Assembly: GCA_001618605.1 (NCBI GenBank)
Contig: LKHC01000105.1
Coordinates: forward strand, 75,250-139,249
Reading direction: 5' to 3'
DNA: 64,000 nt
DNA from: Candidatus Fermentibacter danicus
GTDB lineage: Bacteria; Fermentibacterota; Fermentibacteria; Fermentibacterales; Fermentibacteraceae
In this document: positions 33,413 to 42,000 of the stretch, in pieces
How the letters are laid out: each line of letters begins with the position of its first letter
Numbering within the stretch: the stretch's first letter is position 1
The notes under the pieces: generated by a model
Databases searched by the model: none
What the model saw: the letters and a program-made list of their open reading frames with translations, nothing else
Told to the model about the DNA's origin: nothing
Position numbers and translations under genes: made by a program

Positions 33413-35504
33413 CACCCTCAACCGTCTGGGAGCGTGGTTCGGCTTTGCGCTTCTGGCGGGGGGAATCCTCTGGTTCATCTTCGGCCTGTGGCCGTCCTGG
33501 AAGGGGGATGTCGGCACGCTGGTCCCGCGCCTGGACTTCTCCGGACGGTGGCCGCTGCTCGTCTCCTCGGTTCTCTCGGCCCTCGCCGGCCTCTACTTCG
33601 CCCCGGCCCCCTGGGTCAGGCTGATAGGCGCATCAGGCGCCGGAGTTCCGCGGACCGCGCTCCGCAGGAACTGGTTCATCACCCAGACAGGCTCATACAT
33701 CCCCGGGCGTCTCTGGATGTTCCTCGGCAGGCTCGCCTTCCTCCGGTCGAGGGGAATGGGAACCGGCATCTCGCTGGTGTCGATGGCCTTCGAGAACATC
33801 TACCTGATGATCTCCGCCTGCCTGCTCTCGCTTGCGGTGATCCCGTTCTCCGGGGGAGCCGGGCTGCCTCCGGAGACCAGAGCCTACATCGCGGCGGCCT
33901 CCGCCGTCGTTCTGCTGGCCCTGGCGGCGCCGGGCATAAGAACCTTCCTGATCGAGAGGATGACCGGCCGCTTCGGCAGGGCCGCCGGCAGGTTGAGCAT
34001 CCCCCGGATCGGAGTCATGGACGGTCTCTACATGATTTCTACGGGGATGCTGTCCTGGGCTCTGCGGGGTTTCTCGCTCTTCCTGTGGTTCGACTTCGCC
34101 GGCCTGGGGGCCGGAGACGGGTTCGCAATGCTCGCCGCCTGTATAATCGTGATGCCGGTTTCGTGGCTCGTATCCCTGGTCTGGGTGTTCGTTCCCGGCG
34201 GGATAGGGGTGAGGGAGTCCTTCCAGGGCCTTGTCCTGGCTCCCTTTGTGGGCGGCATCGCGGTGGCGGTCACCGTGTCCCTGTGTCACAGGCTTCTCCT
34301 GATGCTCGTAGAGGCGTTCTACGCCCTGGAGGCTGCATTGTCCGAAGCATTCTCGCGCAGGCTGTCACAGATTCCGAAGATGGCGGGGCTGGCCGTGTCC
34401 GCCTTCTTCGCGCTTCCGGCCCGGTACGGCCTGTGCAGGCCGCCCGCCCCGATCAACGTCACGTTCTCCGTCACGCGAAGGTGCCAGTCCAGATGCGGCA
34501 CCTGCATGATCTGGAAGGCCCCGGAGCTGCCGGAACTGGATCTCGCCGCGATCGAAGCCATGTTCAGGTCGATCGGGAGAACCTTCTTCTTCAACATTTC
34601 CGGAGGCGAGCCATACCTCCGGAGCGACCTCCCCGGGATCGTGCGCCTGGCATGCCGGCACCTCCGCCCGGCCGTCATCCATGTACCCACGAACGCACTT
34701 ATGCCCGGCAGGATCGAGGAGACGACGCGGGAGATGCTCGAGATCATCCGCCGCGAGTCTCCGGGCACGGCCCTGACCGTGAAGCCGTCATTCGACGGAA
34801 TCGGGGCGAGGCATGACGAGATAAGAGGCGTGCCGGGCAACTTCGACAGGCTCCTCGACACGCTGGGAAGGCTCACAGCCCTCAGGAGGGAGTACCCCGG
34901 CCTCCATGTCGGAGTGGGGACCGTCATATCGAAGTTCAACTCCGGAGAGCTGCCGGAGGTGATCGAGTACGCCAGAGGCCTCGGAGTGGACACCTACATC
35001 AACGAGATCGCAGAGGAGCGGGAGGAGTTCTTCAACGTCGGCTCCAGGATCACGCCCGATCCCGCCACGTACGGGAACATAATGGAGGGCTTCCGCCGCG
35101 CGACGGTCGAAAAGATCAGGCACGCCCGGCTGCTCGGAAGGATCACCTCCGGGCTCAGGCTGGTGTACTACGACCTGGTTGTGAGGATCCTCCGCGAGAA
35201 GCGCCAGGTGATCCCCTGCTACGCCGGACTGCTCAACGTCCACATCAATGCGGACGGAGCCGTATGGCCCTGCGCCATCAGGGCCTATGCCGCCGAGATG
35301 GGCAGGGTCGGCCCGGAAGGCGATTTCGCTTCCGCATGGAACTCCCGGCGCGCCAGGGAGATTCGTCGTTCCATCCGCAGGGGCGAGTGCTGGTGTCCGC
35401 TGGCCAACCAGGCATACTCCAACATCCTGATGCACCCGCCCTCGCTGCTGAGGGCGGTCGTCGCAGGCCTCCGCAGATCAGGCGGGGGGAGGAGGAGGGA
35501 ATGA
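33402..35504 (+). CDS. UPF0104 membrane domain fused to radical SAM/SPASM enzyme
   Basis: One 700-residue frame with two modules. Residues 1-320 are an eight-helix UPF0104 domain (ITQTGSYIPGRLWMFLGRLA near 88, VFVPGGIGVRES near 265). Residues 345-560 are a radical SAM barrel with cluster motif C-QSR-C-GT-C near residue 363 and NISGGEP. The C-terminal part carries SPASM-like cysteines (CYAGLLNVHINADG, AVWPCAIR, GECWC). SPASM domains hold extra Fe-S clusters and usually modify peptides. The fusion would tether the chemistry to the membrane face. GTG at 33402 lies inside the end of the YfhO gene; the ribosome site is weak. I see no frameshift. Confidence 0.9.
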   Translation: MRHDTLNRLGAWFGFALLAGGILWFIFGLWPSWKGDVGTLVPRLDFSGRWPLLVSSVLSALAGLYFAPAPWVRLIGASGAGVPRTALRRNWFITQTGSYIPGRLWMFLGRLAFLRSRGMGTGISLVSMAFENIYLMISACLLSLAVIPFSGGAGLPPETRAYIAAASAVVLLALAAPGIRTFLIERMTGRFGRAAGRLSIPRIGVMDGLYMISTGMLSWALRGFSLFLWFDFAGLGAGDGFAMLAACIIVMPVSWLVSLVWVFVPGGIGVRESFQGLVLAPFVGGIAVAVTVSLCHRLLLMLVEAFYALEAALSEAFSRRLSQIPKMAGLAVSAFFALPARYGLCRPPAPINVTFSVTRRCQSRCGTCMIWKAPELPELDLAAIEAMFRSIGRTFFFNISGGEPYLRSDLPGIVRLACRHLRPAVIHVPTNALMPGRIEETTREMLEIIRRESPGTALTVKPSFDGIGARHDEIRGVPGNFDRLLDTLGRLTALRREYPGLHVGVGTVISKFNSGELPEVIEYARGLGVDTYINEIAEEREEFFNVGSRITPDPATYGNIMEGFRRATVEKIRHARLLGRITSGLRLVYYDLVVRILREKRQVIPCYAGLLNVHINADGAVWPCAIRAYAAEMGRVGPEGDFASAWNSRRAREIRRSIRRGECWCPLANQAYSNILMHPPSLLRAVVAGLRRSGGGRRRE

Positions 35505-36220
35505 AGCTGCTCAGGATGACGACGCACGAGTTCGTCAAGCTGGACGTGAGCTTGTGCTTCTGGCCGGTCGGAACCGTCGAGGCTCATGATGCAGGCCCCC
35601 TGGGGACCGACGTCATAGCCCCCGAGAAGCTGGCGGAGGATCTGGCGCCCGAATTCGGCGCCGTCCTGCTCCCGACCCTGCCCTTCGGGCTGGTCAACTC
35701 CCTGTCGGGGTATCCAGGCGGCATGTGGCTGCAGAGCGAGACCTACAGATCGATGATCGTGGAGCTGCTCGACTCGCTGTCCATCTCCGGCGTCGAGCGG
35801 GTGGTCGTTTTCAACGGCCACGGAGGCAACTCAAAAACCCTTTCGGAGGCCCTCTCCGAAGTCTGGAAGTCCTGCGGCGTGAAGACCGCACTGGTGGACT
35901 GGTGGGTGGTGGGGGACGACATCGCCCGCGAGGTGTTCGGCTCGTCTGCCGGACACGGCGGTTCAGACGAGCTGGCCCTCGTCCATGCCGCCATCCCGGA
36001 CTTCGTGCCGGAATGGGACGGCTCGGGCTCCTGGCTCGACCGCGAGGGAGTCAGGACTTACCCGGTGCCGGTCTGCTCCATCCGCTACTCCGACGGCGAG
36101 GCGAAGCCGTTCTCCGCAGAGGCGGCATCCGTCTACTACGGGAGGCTCAGGGACAGGGTCCGCGGGATCGTCTCCGACATCCTCGAAGGGTGGAGCGCGG
36201 GCGGCAGGCCTGACGAGTGA
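35501..36220 (+). CDS. Creatininase-family metal hydrolase
   Basis: A 239-residue amidohydrolase of the creatininase/MftE family. Metal and active-site blocks: FWPVGTVEAHDAGPLGTDVI (E, H, D), FNGHGGNSK near residue 107, and AGHGGSDELALVHA. The family includes creatininase, FAPy deformylase and MftE, the peptidase of mycofactocin maturation that acts beside a radical SAM enzyme. ATG at 35501 overlaps the radical SAM stop (ATGA) with GGAGGAGGGA upstream. It is the last gene of the run. Confidence 0.9.
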   Translation: MKLLRMTTHEFVKLDVSLCFWPVGTVEAHDAGPLGTDVIAPEKLAEDLAPEFGAVLLPTLPFGLVNSLSGYPGGMWLQSETYRSMIVELLDSLSISGVERVVVFNGHGGNSKTLSEALSEVWKSCGVKTALVDWWVVGDDIAREVFGSSAGHGGSDELALVHAAIPDFVPEWDGSGSWLDREGVRTYPVPVCSIRYSDGEAKPFSAEAASVYYGRLRDRVRGIVSDILEGWSAGGRPDE

Positions 36221-36276
36221 GGGCCTGCGGGGCGGAATGCCCGGCGGGCGGCCTCCAGCCCGGTTCGTTCAATGGA

Positions 36277-36870
36277 TCAGCGCAGTATCTCCACGAAACC
36301 CCGCCTGACCCTCACGATGCGGCTCGGGCCTGCGGCTTCGAGCACGCCTCCGTCGATACACAGGTCGGCCGCGTTCCGCACTGCCTCCTCGACTGATGCG
36401 AAGTCCAGCACGGCGGGATGATCGCGGGTGTTTGCGCTCGTGCTCACGAGGGGGTATCCGACCTCGCCGAGGATCGCCCTGGAAAGAGGGTCGGCGGGCA
36501 CCCTGACCGCGATCGTCCCGTCAGGCGCGCACACCCAGCCGGGGGCGGACCTGCCGGCACGGAGGACCATGGTAAACGGGCCGGGCCAGCATTCCGCAGC
36601 CAGGGCCGATTCGTCCTCGTCCATCTCCGCGAGATCGTGCGCCATCCCGATGTCCAATGCCAGTACGATGAAGGGCCGGCCGGCGCCGTAACCCTTGATG
36701 GCGGCAAGGCGTCTGACGCTGTCCGGCCTCCCTGCACGGCAGGCGAGCCCATAGACGGTGTCCGAGGGGTAGAGGAGTATCCCGCCGGCGTGAAGCACAT
36801 CGGCCGCATCCCCTGTCTGTACGGCGGAGAGGAAGGAGGGCTGGATGCGGATGATCCTTCCCGTTTTCAC
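36277..36870 (-). CDS. Threonylcarbamoyl-AMP synthase (TsaC/Sua5/YwlC)
   Basis: A 197-residue YrdC-domain protein making the precursor of the t6A tRNA modification. Seen: [42 protein letters not shown] and PLVSTSANT. The substrate loop reads KGYG where many relatives have K-x-R, which is a point to check. The Sua5 C-terminal domain is absent. GTG at 36870 overlaps the purE stop as GTGA. Confidence 0.92.
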   Translation of the reverse strand: MKTGRIIRIQPSFLSAVQTGDAADVLHAGGILLYPSDTVYGLACRAGRPDSVRRLAAIKGYGAGRPFIVLALDIGMAHDLAEMDEDESALAAECWPGPFTMVLRAGRSAPGWVCAPDGTIAVRVPADPLSRAILGEVGYPLVSTSANTRDHPAVLDFASVEEAVRNAADLCIDGGVLEAAGPSRIVRVRRGFVEILR

Positions 36871-37319
36871 ATCCTCCGCTTCGCCTTGAGCCTCCGTCCC
36901 AGTTCCGGGTCGGCCAGGGCCAGGATCTGCGCGGCTAGAAATCCCGCGTTCCTCGCTCCGTGCGAGCCTATGGCCACGGTGGCCACGGGGACGCCCTTCG
37001 GCATCATGACCGTGGACAGGAGCGCGTCCAGTCCGTTGAGCGGGCCGGCTTCGAGCGGCACTCCGATCACGGGCAGGATGGTGCGGGCGGCCACGGCGCC
37101 CGCCAGATGGGCCGCGAGCCCCGCTCCGGCCACGAGCACGCGAATGCCCGCGGCTTCAGCTCCCGCCGCATAGGCGGCGACTTCGTCCGGGTTCCGGTGG
37201 GCGGACATGACCCTGACGTCGCATTCGACCCCGAGATCCTCCAGGACGGCCCTGGCGAGGTCCATGACTTCCCTGTCGCTCTCGCTGCCCATGACTATCC
37301 CGACTCTGGCAGCCATCAT
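36867..37319 (-). CDS. purE: 5-(carboxyamino)imidazole ribonucleotide mutase
   Basis: A 150-residue PurE of purine synthesis: nucleotide-binding [13 protein letters not shown], catalytic SAHRNPDEV, and [19 protein letters not shown]. Two ATGs stand in tandem at 37319 and 37316 right after GGAGG; the second has the better spacing. No purK is in the window, so it could be either the class I mutase or the class II form; sequence reading alone does not settle it. Confidence 0.95.
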   Translation of the reverse strand: MMAARVGIVMGSESDREVMDLARAVLEDLGVECDVRVMSAHRNPDEVAAYAAGAEAAGIRVLVAGAGLAAHLAGAVAARTILPVIGVPLEAGPLNGLDALLSTVMMPKGVPVATVAIGSHGARNAGFLAAQILALADPELGRRLKAKRRM

Positions 37320-37370
37320 CCTCCCTCGCGTCTCCCGCCTCCGGGCGGGTGCCGGCGCACGGGCGGCCGT

Positions 37371-38603
37371 CTAGACCGCTCCGATGTCCTCCCGCCAGAA
37401 GGCTCCTTCGAATGTAATCCCACGCACGGCTGCGTATGCCCTCTCCAGGGCCTCCCCCAGGCCGGCGCCGGTGCCGGTGACTCCGAGCACCCTGCCGCCC
37501 GCGGTTACGAGCCTGCCCTCCGACACGGCGGTGCCGGCATGGAATACCGTGACATCCCCGGCATTGTCGATCCCGTCGATCCTGAAGCCGCTCGCGTATG
37601 TGCCCGGATAACCTCCGGAGGCCATTACGACGCAGGCCGAGGCCCCGGGCAGAACTTCGATACCGGAGAAGTCCGGCTTACCCGTGGCGCAGGAGAGGAA
37701 GACCGCTCCTATGTCGCCCTCCAGCAGAGCCAGGACGGCCTGTGCCTCCGGATCGCCGAACCTGCAGTTGAATTCGAGTACGGACGGCCCCTCCGGCGCC
37801 AGGATCATGCCTGCGTAAAGCACGCCCCTGTAGTCGGCGCCCCGGCGGCGCAGCTCGCCCAGCACCGGCCGCACCACGTTCGAGAGCGCCCAGTCCTCGA
37901 AGCCGTCCGGGATGCCGGGCGCCGGGCAGACCGCGCCCATCCCGCCGGTGTTGGGGCCCCTGTCGCCGTCGTACGCTCTCTTGTGGTCCCGGCTGGGCGG
38001 CAGCACGAGAGCCTCGACGCCGGAACAGATCGCCATAATGCTCACCTCGCGGCCGCAGAGCCTCCGCTCTACGACCACCCTGCCTCCACCTCCGGGGAAG
38101 AGCCTGCCCAGGGCATCCTCGGCCCCGGCCTCTCCGTCCGGCAGGAACACGCCCTTCCCGGCCGCGAGGCCGTCATCCTTGAGAACCCATCCGTCCCATG
38201 AGCCGCCGGTCGCCTCGCGCACCTCCCCCGGGGTCGTGCAGAGCAGCCCCGGCGCCGTCCGAACCCCGGCGGAGGTCATCAGCTCCTTGGCGAACCACTT
38301 GCTGCCTTCTAGCCTGGCGCATGCGGCGGAAGGGCCGAAGCAGGGTATGCCGGAGGCCTCGAGGGCGTCCGCGATGCCTGCGACCAGCGGCGCCTCGGGG
38401 CCCGGTACGACAAGGTCAGCTCCCAGCCGGGAGGCGAGGGCCACGAGGCCCTGTATGTCATCGGCCTTGACTGGATGACATTCGCAGACCGCCGCCATGC
38501 CCGGGTTGCCCGGCGCGGCATGCAGATCGTGGCCTCCGCGGCGGGAGAGGGTATTTACGACGGCGTGCTCCCTGCCGCCGGAGCCTGCGACGAGGATTCT
38601 CAC
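37371..38603 (-). CDS. purD: Phosphoribosylamine-glycine ligase
   Basis: A 410-residue ATP-grasp enzyme adding glycine to phosphoribosylamine. Blocks seen: LVAGSGGREHAVV, VVPGPEAPLVAGIAD, GPSAACARLEGSKWFAKE, DHKRAYDGDRGPNTGGMGA and ECNCRFGDPEAQ-like FNCRFGDPEAQAVL. The length is normal. GTG at 38603 overlaps the panB stop (GTGA). It pairs with purE downstream after a 51-base gap. Confidence 0.96.
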   Translation of the reverse strand: MRILVAGSGGREHAVVNTLSRRGGHDLHAAPGNPGMAAVCECHPVKADDIQGLVALASRLGADLVVPGPEAPLVAGIADALEASGIPCFGPSAACARLEGSKWFAKELMTSAGVRTAPGLLCTTPGEVREATGGSWDGWVLKDDGLAAGKGVFLPDGEAGAEDALGRLFPGGGGRVVVERRLCGREVSIMAICSGVEALVLPPSRDHKRAYDGDRGPNTGGMGAVCPAPGIPDGFEDWALSNVVRPVLGELRRRGADYRGVLYAGMILAPEGPSVLEFNCRFGDPEAQAVLALLEGDIGAVFLSCATGKPDFSGIEVLPGASACVVMASGGYPGTYASGFRIDGIDNAGDVTVFHAGTAVSEGRLVTAGGRVLGVTGTGAGLGEALERAYAAVRGITFEGAFWREDIGAV

Positions 38604-39412
38604 TCCGCCGGCTCCCTGAGCGGCGCGTAGGCGTGGCGCGCCTCGGGGAAGGCGCCGCTCCTCACTTCGGCGGCATACTCGGACAACGCCCTGCCGGCCT
38701 CCGCCCCGAGATCGGCATACTTCTTGAGGAACCTCGGCTCGAAGCCCCTCGTCATTCCCAGCATGTCGCCGACTACGAGTATCTGGCCGTCCGTGAACCT
38801 GCCCGCCCCGATTCCGATGGTCGGGATCGACAGGGCTGCGGTGACGTCCCTCGCGATCCCCTCGTCGACACTCTCGAGAACGACCGCAAAGGCACCGGCA
38901 TCCTCGAGCGCCCTGGCCTCCGACATCACCCGACCGGCCTGGCCGGCCCCGACGGCCTTGTATCCGCCCGATGCACGGACGGACTGCGGAAGGAGGCCGA
39001 CGTGCCCCATGACGGGTATTCCCGATGCGATGACGGCCGCAGTCCTAGCCAGAGGCATCGGCGCGCCGCCTTCGAGCTTGACCGCGTCGGCGCCCCCCTC
39101 GGCGACCAGCCGCACGGCGGAATCGACCGCCCTCTCGTCCGAGGCCTGATACGAACCGAACGGCATGTCGGCCACGACGAAGGTTTCCGGGGCGCCCTTC
39201 CTCACGGCTCTGACGTGCGGGAGCATCATATCCACCGTGACCCCCAGCGTGGTCTCCTCGCCGAGGACGGCCATGGCGATGGAATCACCGACCAGTATGA
39301 AGTCGATGCCCGCCTCCTGCTCCAGGAGTGCGGTCGGGTAGTCGTATGCCGTCAGGGATACGATCTTCCTGCCCTCGGCCTTCATCTTAGCGAAATCCGG
39401 AACGGTCCTCAT
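38600..39412 (-). CDS. panB: 3-methyl-2-oxobutanoate hydroxymethyltransferase
   Basis: A 270-residue PanB, first committed enzyme of pantothenate synthesis, using methylene-tetrahydrofolate. Seen: VSLTAYDYPTALLEQEAGID, LVGDSIAMAVLG, VVADMPFGSY, DAVKLEGG, GHVGLLPQ and IGIGAG. ATG at 39412 lies 2 bases after the PAP2 gene stop; the longer open frame upstream is shadow. The CoaB domain in the gmk fusion serves the same coenzyme A pathway. Confidence 0.96.
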   Translation of the reverse strand: MRTVPDFAKMKAEGRKIVSLTAYDYPTALLEQEAGIDFILVGDSIAMAVLGEETTLGVTVDMMLPHVRAVRKGAPETFVVADMPFGSYQASDERAVDSAVRLVAEGGADAVKLEGGAPMPLARTAAVIASGIPVMGHVGLLPQSVRASGGYKAVGAGQAGRVMSEARALEDAGAFAVVLESVDEGIARDVTAALSIPTIGIGAGRFTDGQILVVGDMLGMTRGFEPRFLKKYADLGAEAGRALSEYAAEVRSGAFPEARHAYAPLREPAE

Positions 39413-39414
39413 GG

Positions 39415-40377
39415 TCACTCGACCCTTTCTGCAGCCGGAGCACCCCCGCCGGGGGCGTCCGGGAACAGCTTCCTGTAGACGATCAGGTAGGATACCAGCC
39501 CGTACACGAGCCCGGCGGCCACATCCACAACATAATGCTCGGCCCCGTAGACGATCTCGAAGCACAGGGCGGCGACGGGCAGGGCGACCCACCATGCGCG
39601 CCTCCCGAATTCGTGCAGCGAAATCAGGAGGGTCATGAACGGGAGTCCTGCATGCAGGGACGGCATGGCTCCGCGCGGGCTGGGCTGAAAGGCCCCCGAC
39701 AGCCAGTCGCTGGTGAAGCTGCACAGGGCCATGTAGACGACCCTCTCGGCATGGTGGATGTCACCCTCCAGCCTGGCCATCCAGGGAGGCGTGAGTGGGA
39801 ACAGGACATAGGTGAGGTATCCAGCCAGGGAGATCAACACCACCGCTGTGGACGCCCTCTTCATCGAGTCGCTGCCCCTGCGCCACAACAGGATGCCCGG
39901 CAGGAGGAACGGGAAGGCGAAGAGGGAGGCGTGGAGGACGGCGAAGACGTAGTCGTACCATGCGAAGCCCGGGGTCGGATGCAGGGCCTCCTGCAGCCAG
40001 ACGGTCGGCAGGGTGCCGAAGATCCATTCCTCCAGGGCGATGATGCCGGATCCGTGGAAGCCGTCTGAACGCGTGGAGACGACCAGTCTGAGAGCCTGGT
40101 AGGAGAGGGTCAGCATGGCGTAGTAGAACCATCGCCTGATCCAGTCCGGGATCGCACGGGTCGCCAGGCCGGCGTAGAGGAGGGCGAGGATGGCGAGCTG
40201 CGCAGGCCATCTCGGGACCAGACGCAGGAAAGGGATCAGCGCCACGGCAATACTGTAGACCCCGCAGACAACCAGTATCGCCCGGTAGTACCGGTCGGTG
40301 ACCGCCTCGAGGAGTTTACCTTTCAGATCGAACACCCATCCCGATGCTCCGGCCGAGCTGTCCGTCGGTTCTGCCAT
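39415..40377 (-). CDS. PAP2-superfamily membrane protein (inositolphosphotransferase-like)
   Basis: A 320-residue protein with about nine helices. The last two PAP2 phosphatase motifs are present: GAMPSLHAGLPFMTLL near residue 240 and YGAEHYVVDVAAG near 285. The first K-x6-RP motif is not obvious, as in Aur1/Ipt1-like PAP2 proteins. It likely handles a lipid phosphate in the membrane. It starts the minus-strand panB-pur-tsaC run. Confidence 0.85.
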   Translation of the reverse strand: MAEPTDSSAGASGWVFDLKGKLLEAVTDRYYRAILVVCGVYSIAVALIPFLRLVPRWPAQLAILALLYAGLATRAIPDWIRRWFYYAMLTLSYQALRLVVSTRSDGFHGSGIIALEEWIFGTLPTVWLQEALHPTPGFAWYDYVFAVLHASLFAFPFLLPGILLWRRGSDSMKRASTAVVLISLAGYLTYVLFPLTPPWMARLEGDIHHAERVVYMALCSFTSDWLSGAFQPSPRGAMPSLHAGLPFMTLLISLHEFGRRAWWVALPVAALCFEIVYGAEHYVVDVAAGLVYGLVSYLIVYRKLFPDAPGGGAPAAERVE

Positions 40378-40695
40378 GTGAGCGAGGGGGGCCGAGGCAT
40401 GACGAATGACGTCACGGTAGGGTTAGAGGACTTGAACGGCCTTCTGTCGTCGCTTCTGCTGCTCACCGAACCCAAGGGAGGGGATGGTTGCTGCATCGGC
40501 CAGCAGAAGGGCGCTGCCTCCATCGGTACCCAAAGCACTCGCAGGCTTCGGCCCCCCATCGAATACAGTAAGTCAACAATTTCGGAATGTCAAACCGGCG
40601 GAAGGATGCGCGGGGGTTCCCACGGCGGGCGGGCGGCTATAGAATGCCGGCAGACCGAACCATCGTCCCGGCACGCCGGGCAACAAGGAGGACCG
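40378..40695. other. 318-base intergenic region between PAP2 and serpin genes
   Basis: Upstream of two divergent genes. A plus-strand frame is open and in phase with the serpin (first ATG at 40399), but its sequence is compositionally mixed and lacks a fold, so I do not call it coding. A TATAGAAT element at 40637-40644 could be the serpin -10, with no clear -35. Nothing else recognisable. Confidence 0.5.
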
Positions 40696-41967
40696 ATGCA
40701 CAGGATTATCATGACCCTTGCCGCGGCGGCCGCCATGCTGCCGGGCGCATGCGGCGGACCGGGCGTGGTCGAGGACCCGGTGTCCGATGGCGCCCCCGCG
40801 CCCGACATCACCGATACGGATCTCGCCGCCCTTTCGGCCGGCAACGGGGAGTTCGCACTGGCCCTCTTCGGCAGGCTCTGCCTCGAGAGCGGCGACGGCA
40901 ACGTGACGATCTCCCCCTACAGCATCTCGTCGGCCCTGGCCATGACCTGGGCGGGAGCCTCCGGAACGACCGCGGAGGAGATGGCTTCGGTACTCGGATT
41001 CGACATGGACCCTCCACTGGTCCACGCAGGCTTCCGCCGAATCTCTGAAATGCTCGGTCCCGAGGCTCGTGCGGAGTTGTGCGAGGGCGCCCCCGTCGAA
41101 CTCGACGCGGCCAACGCCGTCTGGGCCGAGGCGGGTTTCCGGCTGCTCGATCCGTTCGTCGGGACAGTGACGGAGTGCTACGGGGCGGAGGCCAGGAACG
41201 TCGACTTCTCCGGTGATCCCGAAGCTCAGCGCCGGATCATCAACGGCTGGGTCGCCGAGAAGACGAACGGGCGCATCGAGGACCTGCTCGGCCCCGGATC
41301 GGTATCCTGCGCCACCAGGGTGATACTCACCAATGCAGTCTATTTCAAGGGGAGCTGGATCGAAGAGTTCGATCCCGACCAGACCTTCGACGGCGCATTC
41401 ACCACTCTCGAAGGCGAGGAGAAGACGGTTCCCCTGATGCACAGGACCGCCGATACGGACTACTATGACGGCGAGGGCTACAGGGCCGTCTCGCTGCCTT
41501 ACTCCGACGGAGCGGCCCGGATGGTGGCGATTCTCCCCGACCGCGACATAAGGGAGTTCGAGCAGCGTCTCGCCGTGGACGACCTGAAGGCGATGACAGC
41601 CGGCTTCGCCAGACGCGAGGTCTTCCTCGCCATGCCGAGATTCGAGTGCACTTCCTCCTACTCGCTCCCGCCCGTGCTGTCAGGCATGGGCATGCCCTCG
41701 GCCTTCGACCCCTTGGAGGCAGACTTCTCAGGCATGACGGGCGGGCGCGATCTGTTCGTGAGCGACGTGGTCCACAAGGCCTTCGTCAAGGTGGACGAGA
41801 CCGGCACCGAGGCCGCGGCCGCCACCGGCGCCGCCATGGCCCTGACGGCGATGCCGCAGGAGCAGCCGGTGCAGTTTGTCCTGGACAGACCGTTCCTGTT
41901 CCTGATCATCGACGACCTGACGGGGACTGTGCTGTTCATGGGCAGGGTGGCCGACCCGGAGGTCTGA
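40696..41967 (+). CDS. Serpin (predicted lipoprotein protease inhibitor)
   Basis: A 423-residue full-length serpin. The leader MHRIIMTLAAAAAMLPGAC ends in a cysteine that may be lipidated. Family blocks: VTISPYSISSALAMTWAGA, VILTNAVYFKGSWIEEFD, DVVHKAFVKVDETGTEAAAA, and DRPFLFLIIDDLTGTVLFMGR. The hinge GTEAAAAT (P15-P8) is small-residue rich, as in inhibitory serpins. Counting from P15 puts P1-P1' at about Thr-Ala (LTA). ATG 40696 has AAGGAGG 4 bases upstream; a longer frame exists but reads through the intergenic region. Confidence 0.95.
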   Translation: MHRIIMTLAAAAAMLPGACGGPGVVEDPVSDGAPAPDITDTDLAALSAGNGEFALALFGRLCLESGDGNVTISPYSISSALAMTWAGASGTTAEEMASVLGFDMDPPLVHAGFRRISEMLGPEARAELCEGAPVELDAANAVWAEAGFRLLDPFVGTVTECYGAEARNVDFSGDPEAQRRIINGWVAEKTNGRIEDLLGPGSVSCATRVILTNAVYFKGSWIEEFDPDQTFDGAFTTLEGEEKTVPLMHRTADTDYYDGEGYRAVSLPYSDGAARMVAILPDRDIREFEQRLAVDDLKAMTAGFARREVFLAMPRFECTSSYSLPPVLSGMGMPSAFDPLEADFSGMTGGRDLFVSDVVHKAFVKVDETGTEAAAATGAAMALTAMPQEQPVQFVLDRPFLFLIIDDLTGTVLFMGRVADPEV

Positions 41968-42000
41968 CGCCCCGGGGTCGGGCTGGCGCCGTCGAAACGT

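Noticed and set aside
36237-36308. 23-residue plus-strand ORF after the creatininase gene as a RiPP precursor
   Set aside because: It overlaps the 3' end of tsaC in antisense and has no conserved-looking leader or core; codon pattern follows tsaC.
40378-40695. In-frame N-terminal extension of the serpin
   Set aside because: The ribosome site and lipoprotein leader are at 40696, and the extension has no leader or fold.
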